Notes: generated by a model from the letters alone, not told the origin. A stretch of 64,000 nt of DNA from Pseudomonas guangdongensis (GCF_900105885.1 NZ_LT629780.1:1798001-1862000); one strand, 5' to 3'; counted from the first letter of the stretch, positions 44,500 through 56,378 are shown. A program made the numbers and translations.

Positions 44500-45579
44500 A
44501 TGCGAGCCCATAATTTCTGCGCCGGCCCGGCCGCGCTGCCCGAAGCCGTTCTGCGCAAGGCCCAGGCCGAACTCCTCGACTGGCAGGGCCGTGGCCTGTC
44601 GGTGATGGAGATGAGCCACCGCAGCGACGAGTACGTCGCCATCGCCGAGAAGGCCGAGCAGGACCTGCGCGACCTGCTGAACGTACCGTCAGACTACAAG
44701 GTGCTGTTCATGCAGGGCGGCGCCAGCCAGCAGTTCGCCCAGATCCCGCTGAACCTGCTGCCCGAGGACGGCGTGGCCGACTACGTCGAGACCGGCATCT
44801 GGTCGAAGAAGGCCATCGAGGAAGCGCGTCGCTTCGGCACCGTCAACGTCGCCGCCAGCGCCAAGGCCTACGACTACTTCGCCATCCCCGGGCAGAACGA
44901 CTGGCAGCTGAGCGCGAACGCCGCCTACCTGCACTATTGCAGCAACGAGACCATCGGCGGCCTGCAGTTCGACTGGGTGCCGCAGAGCGGAGACGTGCCG
45001 CTGGTCTGCGACATGTCCTCGGACATACTCTCGCGTCCCATCGACGTGTCGCAGTTCGGCATGATCTACGCCGGCGCGCAGAAGAACATCGGTCCGAGCG
45101 GCCTGGTGGTGGCCATCGTCCGCGAGGACCTGCTCGGCCGCGCCCGCTCGATCTGCCCGACCATGCTCGACTACAAGGTCGCCGCCGACAACGGCTCGAT
45201 GTACAACACCCCGGCGACCTTCTCCTGGTACCTGTCCGGCCTGGTGTTCGAGTGGGTCAAGGAGCAGGGCGGCCTCGAGGAAATGGAGCGCCGCAACCGC
45301 GCCAAGATGGAGCTGCTGTACGGCGCCATCGATGCCAGCGACTTCTACACCAACCCGATCGCCAAGAACGCCCGTTCGTGGATGAACGTGCCGTTCCGCC
45401 TGGCCGACGAGAAGCTCGACAAGCCCTTCCTCGCCGGCGCCGAGGCGCGCGGCCTGCTCAACCTCAAGGGCCACCGCTCGGTGGGCGGCATGCGCGCCTC
45501 GATCTACAACGCGGTGGGCATGGACGCGGTACAGGCGCTGGTCGCCTACATGGCCGAGTTCGAGAAGGAGCACGGCTGA
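44500..45579 (+). CDS. serC: Phosphoserine aminotransferase
   Basis: 359 aa PLP-dependent class V transferase for serine (and pyridoxine) synthesis. Typical start HNFCAGPAALPEAVL, MSHRSDEY, MQGGASQQFA, PLP-Lys in GMIYAGAQKNIGPSG, and C-terminal GHRSVGGMRASIYNA. The start follows GAGAGTGGATGTGAGC. It is the first gene of the supraoperon serC-pheA-hisC-tyrA/aroA-cmk-rpsA, and its stop overlaps the pheA start (TGATG). Confidence 0.98.
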   Translation: MRAHNFCAGPAALPEAVLRKAQAELLDWQGRGLSVMEMSHRSDEYVAIAEKAEQDLRDLLNVPSDYKVLFMQGGASQQFAQIPLNLLPEDGVADYVETGIWSKKAIEEARRFGTVNVAASAKAYDYFAIPGQNDWQLSANAAYLHYCSNETIGGLQFDWVPQSGDVPLVCDMSSDILSRPIDVSQFGMIYAGAQKNIGPSGLVVAIVREDLLGRARSICPTMLDYKVAADNGSMYNTPATFSWYLSGLVFEWVKEQGGLEEMERRNRAKMELLYGAIDASDFYTNPIAKNARSWMNVPFRLADEKLDKPFLAGAEARGLLNLKGHRSVGGMRASIYNAVGMDAVQALVAYMAEFEKEHG

Positions 45580-46676
45580 TGTCCGAGAAGGAACAGCTGC
45601 AGGCCCTGCGCCTGCGCATCGACAGCCTCGACGAGCGCATCCTCGAGCTGATCAGCGAGCGCGCGCGCTGCGCCGAGGAAGTGGCGCGGGTGAAGATGGC
45701 CTCCCTGCCGGCCGGCGAGAGGCCGGTGTTCTATCGCCCCGAGCGCGAGGCCTGGGTGCTCAAGCACATCATGGAGCTGAACAAGGGCCCGCTGCACAAC
45801 GAGGAAGTGGCGCGGCTGTTCCGCGAGATCATGTCCTCCTGCCTGGCCCTGGAGCAGCCGCTCAAGGTCGCCTACCTCGGCCCGGAGGGCACCTTCACCC
45901 AGGCCGCCGCGCTCAAGCACTTCGGTCACGCGGTGATCAGCCTGCCGATGGCGGCGATCGACGAGGTGTTCCGCGAGGTGGCCGCCGGCGCGGTCAACTT
46001 CGGCGTGGTGCCGGTGGAGAACTCCACCGAGGGCGCGGTCAACCACACCCTCGACAGCTTCCTCGAACACGATCTGGTGATCTGCGGCGAGGTGGAGCTG
46101 CGCATCCACCACCACCTGCTGGTCGGCGAGACCACCAAGACCGACAAGATCTCGCGCATCTACTCCCACGCCCAGTCGCTGGCCCAGTGCCGCAAGTGGC
46201 TGGACGCCCACTACCCGAACGTCGAGCGCGTCGCGGTGTCGAGCAACGCCGACGCCGCCAAGCGGGTGAAGAGCGAGTGGAACAGCGCGGCGATCGCCGG
46301 CGACATGGCCGCACAGCTGTACGGCCTGAGCAAGCTGGCCGAGAAGATCGAGGACCGCCCGGACAACTCCACGCGGTTCCTGATCATCGGCAACCAGGAA
46401 GTGCCGCCGACCGGCGACGACAAGACCTCGATCATCGTCTCCACCAACAACAAGCCGGGCGCGCTGCACGACCTGTTGGCGCCGTTCCAGCGCAACGGTG
46501 TCGACCTGACCCGCATCGAGACCCGCCCCTCGCGCAGCGGCAAGTGGACCTACGTGTTCTTCATCGACTTCGCCGGCCACCAGCACGATCCGCTGGTCAA
46601 GGGCGTGCTGGAGACGATCAGCCAGGACACCGTGGCCGTGAAGGTGCTCGGCTCCTATCCCAAGGCGGTACTGTAA
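45579..46676 (+). CDS. pheA: Chorismate mutase/prephenate dehydratase (P-protein)
   Basis: 365 aa. N-terminal AroQ-type mutase (about 5-90, LRLRIDSLDERILELISERARCA), prephenate dehydratase (about 95-275, AYLGPEGTFTQAAA, VENSTEGAVNHTLD, the catalytic NSTRFLIIG), and a C-terminal ACT domain (SIIVSTNNKPGALHDLL, the ESRP-like ETRPSR) for Phe feedback. AAGGAG lies 8 bases before the ATG. Located between serC and hisC. Confidence 0.98.
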   Translation: MSEKEQLQALRLRIDSLDERILELISERARCAEEVARVKMASLPAGERPVFYRPEREAWVLKHIMELNKGPLHNEEVARLFREIMSSCLALEQPLKVAYLGPEGTFTQAAALKHFGHAVISLPMAAIDEVFREVAAGAVNFGVVPVENSTEGAVNHTLDSFLEHDLVICGEVELRIHHHLLVGETTKTDKISRIYSHAQSLAQCRKWLDAHYPNVERVAVSSNADAAKRVKSEWNSAAIAGDMAAQLYGLSKLAEKIEDRPDNSTRFLIIGNQEVPPTGDDKTSIIVSTNNKPGALHDLLAPFQRNGVDLTRIETRPSRSGKWTYVFFIDFAGHQHDPLVKGVLETISQDTVAVKVLGSYPKAVL

Positions 46677-46742
46677 AACGCGTCTGCGCCGGCCCGGGTC
46701 GCCTGCGCCCCGCGGCCGGCGCTCCTTGCCGGAGGCAAACCG

Positions 46743-47855
46743 ATGAGCTGTGATTTCCTCGCCCTGGCCGTGCCGGGTGTGCAGAAACTCTCCCCCTATG
46801 TGCCGGGCAAGCCAGTCGACGAGCTGGCCCGCGAGCTGAACCTCGACCCTGCCGGCATCGTCAAGCTGGCCAGCAACGAGAACCCGCTGGGCCCCTCGCC
46901 GAAGGCGCTGGAGGCGATCCGCGCCGAGCTGGCGGACATCACCCGCTATCCCGACGGCAGCGGCTACGCCCTGAAGGCCAAGCTGAGCGAGCGTTTCGGG
47001 CTGGCTGCCGAGCAGATCACCCTGGGCAACGGCTCCAACGACGTGCTCGACCTGATCGCCCGCGCCTGGCTGGCGCCGGGGCTGAACGCGGTGTTCAGCC
47101 AGTACGCCTTCGCCGTCTATCCGATCTCCACCCAGGCCGCCGGCGCCGAGGGCCGCGCCGTGCCGGCCAAGGACCACGGTCACGATCTGGAGGCCATGCT
47201 GGCGGCCATCGACGCCAACACCCGCGTGGTGTTCGTCGCCAACCCGAACAACCCGACCGGCACCTGGTTCGGCCCGGATGCGCTGGAGTCGTTCCTGTCG
47301 CGGGTGCCGGCCAACGTGCTGGTGGTGCTCGACGAGGCCTACATCGAGTTCGCCGAGGGCGGCGAGCTGCCCAACGGCCTGAGCTACCTGCCGCGCTACC
47401 CGAACCTGATCGTCACTCGCACCCTGTGCAAGGCCTACGGCCTGGCCGGCCTGCGTGTCGGCTACGCGGCGTCCTCGCCGCAGGTGGCCGACGTGCTCAA
47501 TCGTGTGCGCCAGCCGTTCAACGTCAACAGCCTGGCCCTGGTCGCCGCCTGCGCCGCGCTGGACGATGCCGACTATCTGGCCGAGGGGCGCCGGGTCAAC
47601 GCCGCCGGCATGGCCCAGCTGGAGGCCGGCCTGGCCGCGCTGGATCTTGCGTGGATTCCCAGCAAGGGCAACTTCCTCGCGGTCGACTTCGGCACCGATG
47701 CCGCGCCGATCAACCAGGGCCTGCTGCAGCGCGGGGTGATCGTCCGTCCGGTGGCCGGCTACGGCATGCCGACCTTCCTGCGCGTATCCATCGGCACCGA
47801 GGCGGAGAACGCCCGCTTCCTCGCGGCGCTCGCCGAGGTGCTCGGTCGTGGCTGA
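46743..47855 (+). CDS. hisC: Histidinol-phosphate/aromatic aminotransferase HisC
   Basis: 370 aa PLP enzyme, class II. LASNENPLGPSPKA, LGNGSNDVLDL, NPNNPTGTW, VLDEAYIEF, PLP-Lys in TLCKAYGLAGLRVGY, and RVSIGTEAENARFL. This is the HisC2-type copy that sits in the aromatic supraoperon and probably serves Phe/Tyr formation as well as histidine. GGAGG lies nine bases before the ATG. The 3' end overlaps the tyrA-aroA start by 8 bp. Confidence 0.96.
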   Translation: MSCDFLALAVPGVQKLSPYVPGKPVDELARELNLDPAGIVKLASNENPLGPSPKALEAIRAELADITRYPDGSGYALKAKLSERFGLAAEQITLGNGSNDVLDLIARAWLAPGLNAVFSQYAFAVYPISTQAAGAEGRAVPAKDHGHDLEAMLAAIDANTRVVFVANPNNPTGTWFGPDALESFLSRVPANVLVVLDEAYIEFAEGGELPNGLSYLPRYPNLIVTRTLCKAYGLAGLRVGYAASSPQVADVLNRVRQPFNVNSLALVAACAALDDADYLAEGRRVNAAGMAQLEAGLAALDLAWIPSKGNFLAVDFGTDAAPINQGLLQRGVIVRPVAGYGMPTFLRVSIGTEAENARFLAALAEVLGRG

Positions 47856-50079
47856 GCACCGCTCCGCGCCGCTTGTCGGCCGCCTGGTGGTGGTCGGGCT
47901 CGGCCTGATCGGCGGCTCCTTCGCCAAAGGGCTGCGTGAGCGGGGCATGTGCCGCGAGGTGGTCGGCGTCGACCTGGACGCCGAGTCGCGCCGCCTGGCG
48001 GTGCAGCTCGGTGTGGTCGACCGCTGCGAGAGCGAGCTGGCCGCGGCCTGTGTCGGCGCCGACGTCATCATGCTGGCGGTGCCGATCCTCGCCATGGAAA
48101 AGGTCCTGGCCCAGCTGGCCGACCTGGATCTGGGCGCTGCGGTGCTCACCGATGCCGGCAGCGCCAAAGGCAACGTGGTGCGCGCCGCGCGCCGGGCGCT
48201 CGGCGAGCGCTTTGCCCGCTTCGTGCCGGGCCATCCGATCGCCGGTTCGGAGAAGAGCGGCGTGGAGGCGGCCAACGGCAAGCTGTACCGCCGCCACAAG
48301 GTCATCCTCACCCCGCTGGCCGAGACCGACGCCGGCGCGCTGGCGCTGGTCGATGGCCTGTGGCGCGCGCTGGACGCCGACGTCGAGCACATGAGCGTCG
48401 AGCACCACGACGAGGTGCTTGCCGCCACCAGTCACCTGCCGCACCTGCTGGCTTTCGGCCTGGTCGACTCGCTGGCGCACCAGAGCGAGAACCTGGAGAT
48501 ATTCCGCTACGCGGCAGGCGGTTTCCGCGATTTCACCCGGATCGCCGGCAGCGATCCGTTGATGTGGCACGACATCTTCCTCGCCAACCGCGAGGCGGTG
48601 CTGCGCATTCTCGACCGTTTCCGCAGCGACCTCGACGTGCTGCGCGAGGCGGTCGACCGTGGGGACGGGCATCATCTGCTGGGCGTATTCACCCGCGCCC
48701 GCGTCGCCCGTGAGCATTTCAGCAAAATCCTGGCCCAGCGGGCCTATGTGGACGCCATGCATTCCAACGATCTGATCTTCCTGGCCCAACCGGGCGGCAG
48801 CCTGAGCGGACGGATTCGCGTCCCGGGCGACAAGTCCATCTCCCATCGCTCGATCATGCTCGGCTCGCTGGCCGAGGGCACCACCGAGGTGGAAGGCTTC
48901 CTCGAAGGCGAGGACGCCCTGGCCACCATCCAGGCGTTCCGCGACATGGGCGTGGTCATCGAGGGCCCGCACCATGGCCGCGTCACCGTGCACGGCGTCG
49001 GCCTGCACGGCCTCAAGGCGCCGGCCGGCCCGCTGTACATGGGCAACTCCGGCACCTCGATGCGCCTGCTCTCCGGCCTGCTCGCCGCCCAGCCGTTCGA
49101 CACCGTGCTGACCGGCGATCCGTCGCTGTCCAAGCGGCCGATGAACCGCGTGGCCAAGCCGCTGCGCGAGATGGGGGCGGTGATCGATACCGGCCCCGAG
49201 GGCCGTCCGCCGCTGAGCATCAAGGGCGGCCAGCGCCTGACCGGCATGCACTACGAGATGCCGATGGCCAGCGCCCAGGTGAAATCCTGCCTGCTGCTCG
49301 CTGGTCTGTACGCCGAAGGCCCGACTGCGGTGACCGAGCCGGCGCCGACCCGCGACCATACCGAGCGCATGCTGCGCGGCTTCGGCTACCCGGTCGAGGT
49401 GCAGGGCGCTACCGCCCAGGTGGAGAGCGGCCACAAGCTGACCGCCACCCACATCGAGGTGCCGGCGGATATCTCCTCGGCAGCCTTCTTCCTGGTCGCT
49501 GCCTCGATTGCCGAGAACTCCGAGCTGGTGCTGGAGCACGTCGGCATCAACCCGACCCGTACCGGGGTGATCGACATCCTCAAGCTGATGGGCGGCGATA
49601 TCACCCTCGAAAACCAGCGCGAGGTCGGCGGCGAGCCGGTGGCCGATATCCGCGTGCGCAGCGCCCGCCTCAAGGGCATCGAGATCCCCGAGGATCTGGT
49701 GCCGCTGGCCATCGACGAGTTTCCGGTGCTGTTCGTCGCCGCCGCCTGTGCCGAGGGCCGCACCGTGCTGCGCGGCGCCGAGGAGCTGCGGGTCAAGGAG
49801 TCCGACCGCATCCAGGTGATGGCCGACGGTCTGCAGGCCTGCGGCGTCAAGGCCGAGCCGACGCCGGACGGCATCGTCATCGACGGCGGCCCGATCGGCG
49901 GCGGCGAAGTGTGGGCCCATGGCGATCATCGCATCGCCATGTCCTTCAGCATCGCCTCGCTGCGCGCCAGCGCGCCGATCCGCATCCACGACTGCGCCAA
50001 CGTGGCCACCTCGTTCCCCAACTTCCTCGCCCTGTGCGCGCAGGTCGGCGTGCGCGTGGCTCGGGAAGGCGAGCAATGA
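47848..50079 (+). CDS. tyrA-aroA: Fused prephenate dehydrogenase/EPSP synthase (TyrA-AroA)
   Basis: 743 aa from a GTG start. The TyrA part (1-about 300) has an NAD motif, [16 protein letters not shown], plus [12 protein letters not shown] and SHLPHLLAF. The AroA part (about 310-743) has [52 protein letters not shown] and [10 protein letters not shown]. The fusion is known in Pseudomonas. The motif set (RDHTE, GDKSIS, SAQVK, NPTR) is that of class II EPSP synthases, which tend to be less sensitive to glyphosate. The stop overlaps the cmk start (ATGA). Confidence 0.97.
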   Translation: MAEHRSAPLVGRLVVVGLGLIGGSFAKGLRERGMCREVVGVDLDAESRRLAVQLGVVDRCESELAAACVGADVIMLAVPILAMEKVLAQLADLDLGAAVLTDAGSAKGNVVRAARRALGERFARFVPGHPIAGSEKSGVEAANGKLYRRHKVILTPLAETDAGALALVDGLWRALDADVEHMSVEHHDEVLAATSHLPHLLAFGLVDSLAHQSENLEIFRYAAGGFRDFTRIAGSDPLMWHDIFLANREAVLRILDRFRSDLDVLREAVDRGDGHHLLGVFTRARVAREHFSKILAQRAYVDAMHSNDLIFLAQPGGSLSGRIRVPGDKSISHRSIMLGSLAEGTTEVEGFLEGEDALATIQAFRDMGVVIEGPHHGRVTVHGVGLHGLKAPAGPLYMGNSGTSMRLLSGLLAAQPFDTVLTGDPSLSKRPMNRVAKPLREMGAVIDTGPEGRPPLSIKGGQRLTGMHYEMPMASAQVKSCLLLAGLYAEGPTAVTEPAPTRDHTERMLRGFGYPVEVQGATAQVESGHKLTATHIEVPADISSAAFFLVAASIAENSELVLEHVGINPTRTGVIDILKLMGGDITLENQREVGGEPVADIRVRSARLKGIEIPEDLVPLAIDEFPVLFVAAACAEGRTVLRGAEELRVKESDRIQVMADGLQACGVKAEPTPDGIVIDGGPIGGGEVWAHGDHRIAMSFSIASLRASAPIRIHDCANVATSFPNFLALCAQVGVRVAREGEQ

Positions 50080-50768
50080 TCGGTCTGGCGCCGGTCGTCG
50101 CCATCGACGGGCCGAGCGGCTCGGGCAAGGGCACCGTCTGCAGCCGGCTGGCCCGCCAGCTCGGCTGGCACTTGCTCGACTCCGGCGCGCTGTACCGTCT
50201 GCTGGCGCTGGCCGCGACCCGTCACGGCATCGCCCTGGACAACGAGGCGGCGCTGGAGACCCTGGCCGCCAATCTCGACGTGCAGTTCGTCGCTGCGGTC
50301 GAAGGGCTGCACGGCCAGCGCATCCTGCTGGAGGGCGAGGAGGTCGGCGACGAGCTGCGCACCGAGCAGGCCGGCGCCGGCGCCTCGCAGGTCGCCGCCC
50401 TGCCGGCGGTGCGCAGCGCGCTGCTGCAGCGCCAGCGCGATTTCCGCGTGGCGCCCGGTCTGGTGGCCGACGGCCGCGACATGGGCACGGTGGTGTTCAG
50501 CGATGCGCCGCTGAAGGTATTCCTCACCGCCAGCGCCGAGGAACGCGCCCGGCGGCGCTACCTGCAGTTGAAGGACAGGGTGCCCGGTGTTACCCTGTCA
50601 AGTCTGCTAGAAGAGATACGTGTGCGTGACGAGCGCGACACGCAACGAGCTGTGGCTCCGCTGAAGCCGGCGCACGACGCCCTCCTGCTGGACTCCACCG
50701 CACTCTCCATCGAGCAGGTACTGGAGCGTATCCTCGCCGAAGTCGCAGCCCGCGGCCTGGCAGGATGA
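50076..50768 (+). CDS. cmk: Cytidylate kinase
   Basis: 230 aa P-loop nucleoside monophosphate kinase: [47 protein letters not shown] and [15 protein letters not shown]. Phosphorylates CMP/dCMP. Its ATG overlaps the tyrA-aroA stop, and rpsA follows after 120 bp, the common cmk-rpsA order of proteobacteria. Confidence 0.98.
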   Translation: MIGLAPVVAIDGPSGSGKGTVCSRLARQLGWHLLDSGALYRLLALAATRHGIALDNEAALETLAANLDVQFVAAVEGLHGQRILLEGEEVGDELRTEQAGAGASQVAALPAVRSALLQRQRDFRVAPGLVADGRDMGTVVFSDAPLKVFLTASAEERARRRYLQLKDRVPGVTLSSLLEEIRVRDERDTQRAVAPLKPAHDALLLDSTALSIEQVLERILAEVAARGLAG

Positions 50769-50888
50769 CCCAGAGAGGCCGACGGAAAACCAGTCCAACT
50801 TCCGCCCGCCTCCTTATGACAACGAACCCGCACAGACTGGTGGTGCGGATCGGGCATACTTCCATGCCCTTGATCAACAGGTATAAAC
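50769..50888 (+). promoter_or_regulatory. rpsA leader with hairpins and weak ribosome site
   Basis: The 120-bp leader contains GGGCAT (50852-50857) pairing with ATGCCC (50864-50869), about 20 bases before the start, and a longer-range pair ACCAGTC (50789-50795) with GACTGGT (50835-50841). Only AGGT precedes the ATG. Weak SD plus folded leader is how S1 controls its own translation in enteric bacteria; the same is inferred here. Confidence 0.5.
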
Positions 50889-52565
50889 ATGAGCGAAAGC
50901 TTTGCAGAACTTTTTGAAGAAAGCCTGAAATCCCTCGACATGCAGCCGGGTGCCATCATCACCGGCATCGTGGTCGACATCGACGGTGACTGGGTCACCG
51001 TGCATGCCGGCCTCAAGTCCGAGGGCGTCATCCCGGTCGAGCAGTTCTACAACGAGCAGGGCGAGCTGACCATCAAGGTCGGTGACGAAGTCCACGTTGC
51101 GCTGGACGCCGTGGAAGACGGCTTCGGCGAGACCAAGCTGTCCCGCGAGAAGGCCAAGCGCGCCGAGTGCTGGATCGTTCTGGAAGCTGCTTTCGCTGCC
51201 GAAGAAGTGGTCAAGGGCGTCATCAACGGCAAGGTCAAGGGCGGCTTCACCGTCGACGTCAGCGGCATCCGTGCGTTCCTGCCGGGTTCGCTGGTCGACG
51301 TGCGTCCGGTGCGTGACACCACCCACCTGGAAGGCAAAGAGCTGGAGTTCAAGGTCATCAAGCTCGACCAGAAGCGCAACAACGTTGTCGTTTCCCGTCG
51401 CAGCGTGCTGGAAGCCGAGAACAGCGCCGAGCGCGAAGCCCTGCTGGAATCCCTGCAGGAAGGCCAGCAGGTCAAGGGTATCGTCAAGAACCTCACCGAC
51501 TACGGTGCGTTCGTCGACCTGGGCGGCGTCGATGGCCTGCTGCACATCACCGACATGGCCTGGAAGCGCATCAAGCATCCGTCCGAGATCGTCAACGTCG
51601 GCGACGAGATCGATGTCAAGGTGCTGAAGTTCGACCGCGAGCGCAACCGCGTCTCCCTGGGTCTGAAGCAGCTGGGCGAAGATCCGTGGGTCGCCATCAA
51701 GGCGCGCTACCCGGAAGGCACCCGCGTTCAGGCTCGCGTCACCAACCTCACCGACTACGGCTGCTTCGCCGAGCTGGAAGAGGGCGTCGAGGGTCTGGTT
51801 CACGTGTCCGAAATGGACTGGACCAACAAGAACATCCACCCGTCCAAGGTCGTTCAGGTCGGCGACGAAGTGGAAGTCATGGTTCTGGACATCGACGAAG
51901 AGCGTCGTCGTATCTCCCTCGGCATCAAGCAGTGCAAGCCGAACCCGTGGGAAGAGTTCTCCGGCCAGTTCAACAAGGGCGACCGCATCTCCGGCACCAT
52001 CAAGTCGATCACCGATTTCGGTATCTTCATCGGTCTGGACGGCGGCATCGACGGTCTGGTTCACCTGTCGGACATTTCCTGGAACGAAGCTGGCGAAGAA
52101 GCCGTGCGTCGCTTCAAGAAGGGCGACGAGCTGGACACCGTGATCCTGTCGGTCGATCCGGAGCGCGAGCGCATCTCCCTGGGCATCAAGCAGCTGGAAG
52201 ACGATCCGTTCTCCAACTACGCCGCCCTGAACGAGAAAGGCGCCATCGTCCGCGGTATCGTCAAGGAAGTCGACGCCAAGGGTGCCATCATCACCCTGGC
52301 CACCGAAGTCGAAGGTCAGCTGAAGGCTTCCGAAATCAGCCGCGACCGCATCGAAGACGCGCGCAACGTGCTGAAGGAAGGCGACGAAGTCGAAGCCAAG
52401 ATCATCAGCATCGACCGCAAGTCCCGCGTCATCGGTCTGTCGGTGAAGTCGAAGGACGTCGACGACGAGAAGGAAGCGATGAAGGAACTGCGTAAGCAGG
52501 ACGTCAGCGCTGGCCCGACCACCATCGGCGACCTGATCAAGGCTCAGATGAGCAACCAGAACTAA
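50889..52565 (+). CDS. rpsA: 30S ribosomal protein S1
   Basis: 558 aa with six S1 RNA-binding repeats. The first two form the ribosome-binding part; the later four show the typical pattern ([55 protein letters not shown] and so on, separated by [12 protein letters not shown] linkers). Codon choice is visibly more restricted than in neighbours, as expected for high expression. A strong terminator ends the supraoperon just after it. The usual next gene, ihfB, is absent. Confidence 0.99.
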   Translation: MSESFAELFEESLKSLDMQPGAIITGIVVDIDGDWVTVHAGLKSEGVIPVEQFYNEQGELTIKVGDEVHVALDAVEDGFGETKLSREKAKRAECWIVLEAAFAAEEVVKGVINGKVKGGFTVDVSGIRAFLPGSLVDVRPVRDTTHLEGKELEFKVIKLDQKRNNVVVSRRSVLEAENSAEREALLESLQEGQQVKGIVKNLTDYGAFVDLGGVDGLLHITDMAWKRIKHPSEIVNVGDEIDVKVLKFDRERNRVSLGLKQLGEDPWVAIKARYPEGTRVQARVTNLTDYGCFAELEEGVEGLVHVSEMDWTNKNIHPSKVVQVGDEVEVMVLDIDEERRRISLGIKQCKPNPWEEFSGQFNKGDRISGTIKSITDFGIFIGLDGGIDGLVHLSDISWNEAGEEAVRRFKKGDELDTVILSVDPERERISLGIKQLEDDPFSNYAALNEKGAIVRGIVKEVDAKGAIITLATEVEGQLKASEISRDRIEDARNVLKEGDEVEAKIISIDRKSRVIGLSVKSKDVDDEKEAMKELRKQDVSAGPTTIGDLIKAQMSNQN

Positions 52566-52582
52566 GTTCTGCTTGATTGAGA

Positions 52583-52611
52583 AAAAGGGCGACTGCGGTC
52601 GCCCTTTTTTG
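52583..52611 (+). terminator. Intrinsic terminator after rpsA
   Basis: AAAAAGGGCGAC (52583-52594) pairs with GTCGCCCTTTTT (52599-52610) over a TGCG loop, ending in a T6 run. It closes the serC-rpsA supraoperon. Confidence 0.95.
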
Positions 52612-52723
52612 TGCCTGCGATTTGCCGTAGAGCGGCGGGTCATGTGGTGTTCGGGCGCTGCCTTGGCAGGCACTCGCCGATACGGCTGCGCCAGGGCCCG
52701 GGAAGCGCCCCGCGCAGCGCTCG

Positions 52724-53425
52724 TCAGCCGCCCAGATAGGCCTTGCGCACCTGCGGATTGGCCAGCAGTGCCGCGCCGCTGTCCTGCAGCACGATCCGCC
52801 CGTTTTCCAGCACATAGCCGCGGTCGGCCAGGCGCAGCGCCTGGTTAGCGTTCTGCTCGACCAGGAAGATGGTCACGCCATCGGCCCGCAGTTGTTCGAT
52901 GATGGCGAAGATCTGCTGGATGACGATTGGTGCCAGGCCCAGCGACGGTTCGTCGAGCAGCAGCAGGCGCGGCCGGCTCATCAGCGCGCGGCCGATGGCG
53001 AGCATCTGCTGCTCGCCGCCGGACATGGTGCCGGCGCGCTGGGCGAAGCGCTCCTTCAGGCGCGGGAACAGTTCGAGGACCCGCTCCAGTTGGGCCTGGT
53101 AGTCCTCTCTGGCGGTGAAGAAGCCGCCCATCGCCAGGTTCTCCTCCACGCTCAGGCGGGCGAACACCCGTCGCCCTTCGGGAACGATGGCGATGCCCTT
53201 GCGCATGATCGCGCAGGTTTCCTGGCCGACCAGCTCCTCGCCCAGATAGCGAATGCTGCCGCCGGCTGCGCGCGGCGAGCCGCACAGGGTCATCAGCAGG
53301 GTCGACTTGCCGGCGCCGTTGCAGCCGATCAGGGTGACGATCTCGCCCTGGCGCACGGCGAGGCTGACCGTGTGCAGGGCCTGGATCTTGCCGTAGAAGG
53401 TGGAGACATCGCGCAGTTCGAGCAT
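52724..53425 (-). CDS. braG: Branched-chain amino acid ABC transporter ATPase BraG/LivF
   Basis: 233 aa ABC ATPase: Walker A GCNGAGKST, signature MSGGEQQMLAIGRAL, Walker B LLLLDEPSLGLAP, His switch replaced by Gln (VEQNA), as is normal for LivF. The start MLELRDVSTFYGKIQALH is typical. It is the last gene of the braC-D-E-F-G operon, 3 bp after braF. Confidence 0.97.
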   Translation of the reverse strand: MLELRDVSTFYGKIQALHTVSLAVRQGEIVTLIGCNGAGKSTLLMTLCGSPRAAGGSIRYLGEELVGQETCAIMRKGIAIVPEGRRVFARLSVEENLAMGGFFTAREDYQAQLERVLELFPRLKERFAQRAGTMSGGEQQMLAIGRALMSRPRLLLLDEPSLGLAPIVIQQIFAIIEQLRADGVTIFLVEQNANQALRLADRGYVLENGRIVLQDSGAALLANPQVRKAYLGG

Positions 53426-53428
53426 CGC

Positions 53429-54193
53429 TCAGGCTTCTCCCAGGTAGGCCTTGATCACCTCGGGGTGGCCGCGGATCTGTTCCGGGCTGCCGTCGGCCAG
53501 GGGCTGGCCCTGGTTGATCACATAGATGTGGTCGGAAATGCTCATCACCAGTTTCATGTCGTGCTCGATCAGCAGCACGGTGACGCCCTGTTCGTCGCGC
53601 AGGCGGCCGATCAGCGCCTTGAGGTCTTCGGTTTCGCGCGGGTTGAGGCCGGCAGCCGGTTCGTCGAGCATCAGCAGTTGCGGGCGGGTCACCATGCAGC
53701 GGGCGATTTCCAGGCGGCGCTGCTGGCCGTAGGCGAGGGTGCCGGCCGGGCGGTTGGCCACGTCGAGCAGGTCGACCCGCTCCAGCCACTCGGCGGCGCA
53801 GTCCAGGGCCTGGCGCTCGCTGCGGCGGAATGCCGGGGTCTTCAGCAGGCCGGCGAGGAAACCGGTGTCGAGATGGCGGTGCTGTGCCACCAGCAGGTTC
53901 TCCACGGCGGTCATCTCGCGGAACAGGCGCACGTTCTGGAAGGTGCGCACCACGCCGAGGCGGGCGATGCGATGGCCGGGCAGGCCATGGATCGGCGTGC
54001 CGCGCAGGCGGATGCTGCCGCCGCTGGGCCGGTAGAAGCCGGTCAGGCAGTTGAACACCGTGGTCTTGCCGGCGCCGTTGGGGCCGATCATCGACACCAC
54101 CTGGCGTTCCGGCACGTCGAGGGACACGCCGTCGACCGCCAGCAGGCCGCCGAAGCGCATGGACAGGTCGCGCACCTCCAGCAGCGCGTTCAT
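53429..54193 (-). CDS. braF: Branched-chain amino acid ABC transporter ATPase BraF/LivG
   Basis: 254 aa ABC ATPase: Walker [10 protein letters not shown], signature [14 protein letters not shown], Walker [14 protein letters not shown] and H-switch IEHDMKLV, all the LivG pattern. The start overlaps the braE stop (ATGA). Confidence 0.97.
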   Translation of the reverse strand: MNALLEVRDLSMRFGGLLAVDGVSLDVPERQVVSMIGPNGAGKTTVFNCLTGFYRPSGGSIRLRGTPIHGLPGHRIARLGVVRTFQNVRLFREMTAVENLLVAQHRHLDTGFLAGLLKTPAFRRSERQALDCAAEWLERVDLLDVANRPAGTLAYGQQRRLEIARCMVTRPQLLMLDEPAAGLNPRETEDLKALIGRLRDEQGVTVLLIEHDMKLVMSISDHIYVINQGQPLADGSPEQIRGHPEVIKAYLGEA

Positions 54194-55454
54194 CGGCGCA
54201 CCTCCAGGTGCGGGCGCTGCATCGGCAGCAGGCCCTGCGGGCGCCAGATCATCATCAGCACCATCAGCGCACCGAACAGCAGCATGCGGTACTCGCTGAA
54301 CTCGCGCATCAGTTCCGGCAGCAGGATCATCACCACGGCGGCGAGGATCACCCCGAGCTGCGAGCCCATGCCGCCGAGCACCACGATGGCGAGGATGATC
54401 GCCGACTCGATGAAGGTGAACGACTCGGGGCTGACCAGGCCCTGGCGGGCGGCGAAGAAGCTGCCGGCGAAACCGGCGAAGCCGGCGCCGAGGGTGAAGG
54501 CCGACAGCTTGATCAGCGTCGGGTTGAGGCCCAGCGCGCGGCAGGCGATCTCGTCCTCGCGCAGCGCTTCCCAGGCGCGGCCGATGGGCATGCGCAGCAG
54601 GCGGTTGATCACGAACAGGGTGAGCAGTGCCAGCAGCAGGGCGATCAGGTAGAGGAAGATCACCTTGTGGCTGGAGTCGTAGGGTATGCCGAAGAACTGG
54701 TGGAAGGTCTGCAGGCCCTCGGGTGCGCGGCGGTCGAAGCTGAGGCCGAGCAGGGTCGGCTTGTCGATGCCGCTGATGCCGTTGGGGCCGCCGGTCAGCG
54801 AAGTCAGGTTGCGCAGCAGCAGGCGGATGATCTCGCCGAAGCCGAGGGTGACGATGGCCAGATAGTCGCCGCGCAGGCGCAGCACCGGGAAGCCGAGCAG
54901 GAAGCCGAACAGCGCGGCCATCGCCCCGGCGATCGGCAGGCAGGTCCAGAAGCCCAGCCCGTAGTAGTGCGAGAGCAGCGCGTAGCTGTAGGCACCCACC
55001 GCGTAGAAGCCGACGTAGCCCAGGTCGAGCAGGCCGGCCAGGCCGACCACGATGTTCAGGCCCAGGCCGAGCATCACGTAGATCAGAATCAGGGTGGCGA
55101 TGTCCACCGCGCCGCGCGAGGCGTAGAACGGCCAGACCAGGCCGACCAGCACCAGGGCCAGCACCGCCCAGAGCTGGGTTGTGGGCCGGGCGAGGAACTG
55201 CCCGGCGCCCTGCGGCAGGCCGGGCAGGCGCGGCACGCCGGAGCAGGCGGCGACGATGCGCTGGCGAAACAGCTGCCAGAAGAACATCGCCAGCGCGCAG
55301 GCGGCGATGCTCCACAGGGTCGCGGGGCCTGCGCCATGCACCTCGACGCGGATGCCTACGGTGGTCAGCTTGAGGCCGAGCACCGGCCAGGCCACGGCGA
55401 GCACCAGCAGGGCGCTGAACAGGGCGGTTCTGAGGTTGCTGGCGGGCGTCGGGC

Positions 55455-55458
<4 letters not shown>
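54190..55458 (-). CDS. braE: Branched-chain amino acid ABC transporter permease BraE/LivM
   Basis: 422 aa, about ten membrane helices. LivM hallmarks: [26 protein letters not shown], a GGPNGISGI loop, and [22 protein letters not shown], the EAA-like cytoplasmic loop that contacts the ATPase. An extended N-terminal stretch of about 100 residues precedes the core, as in other Pseudomonas BraE proteins. Overlaps braD by 4 bp. Confidence 0.96.
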
Positions 55459-56378
<920 letters not shown>

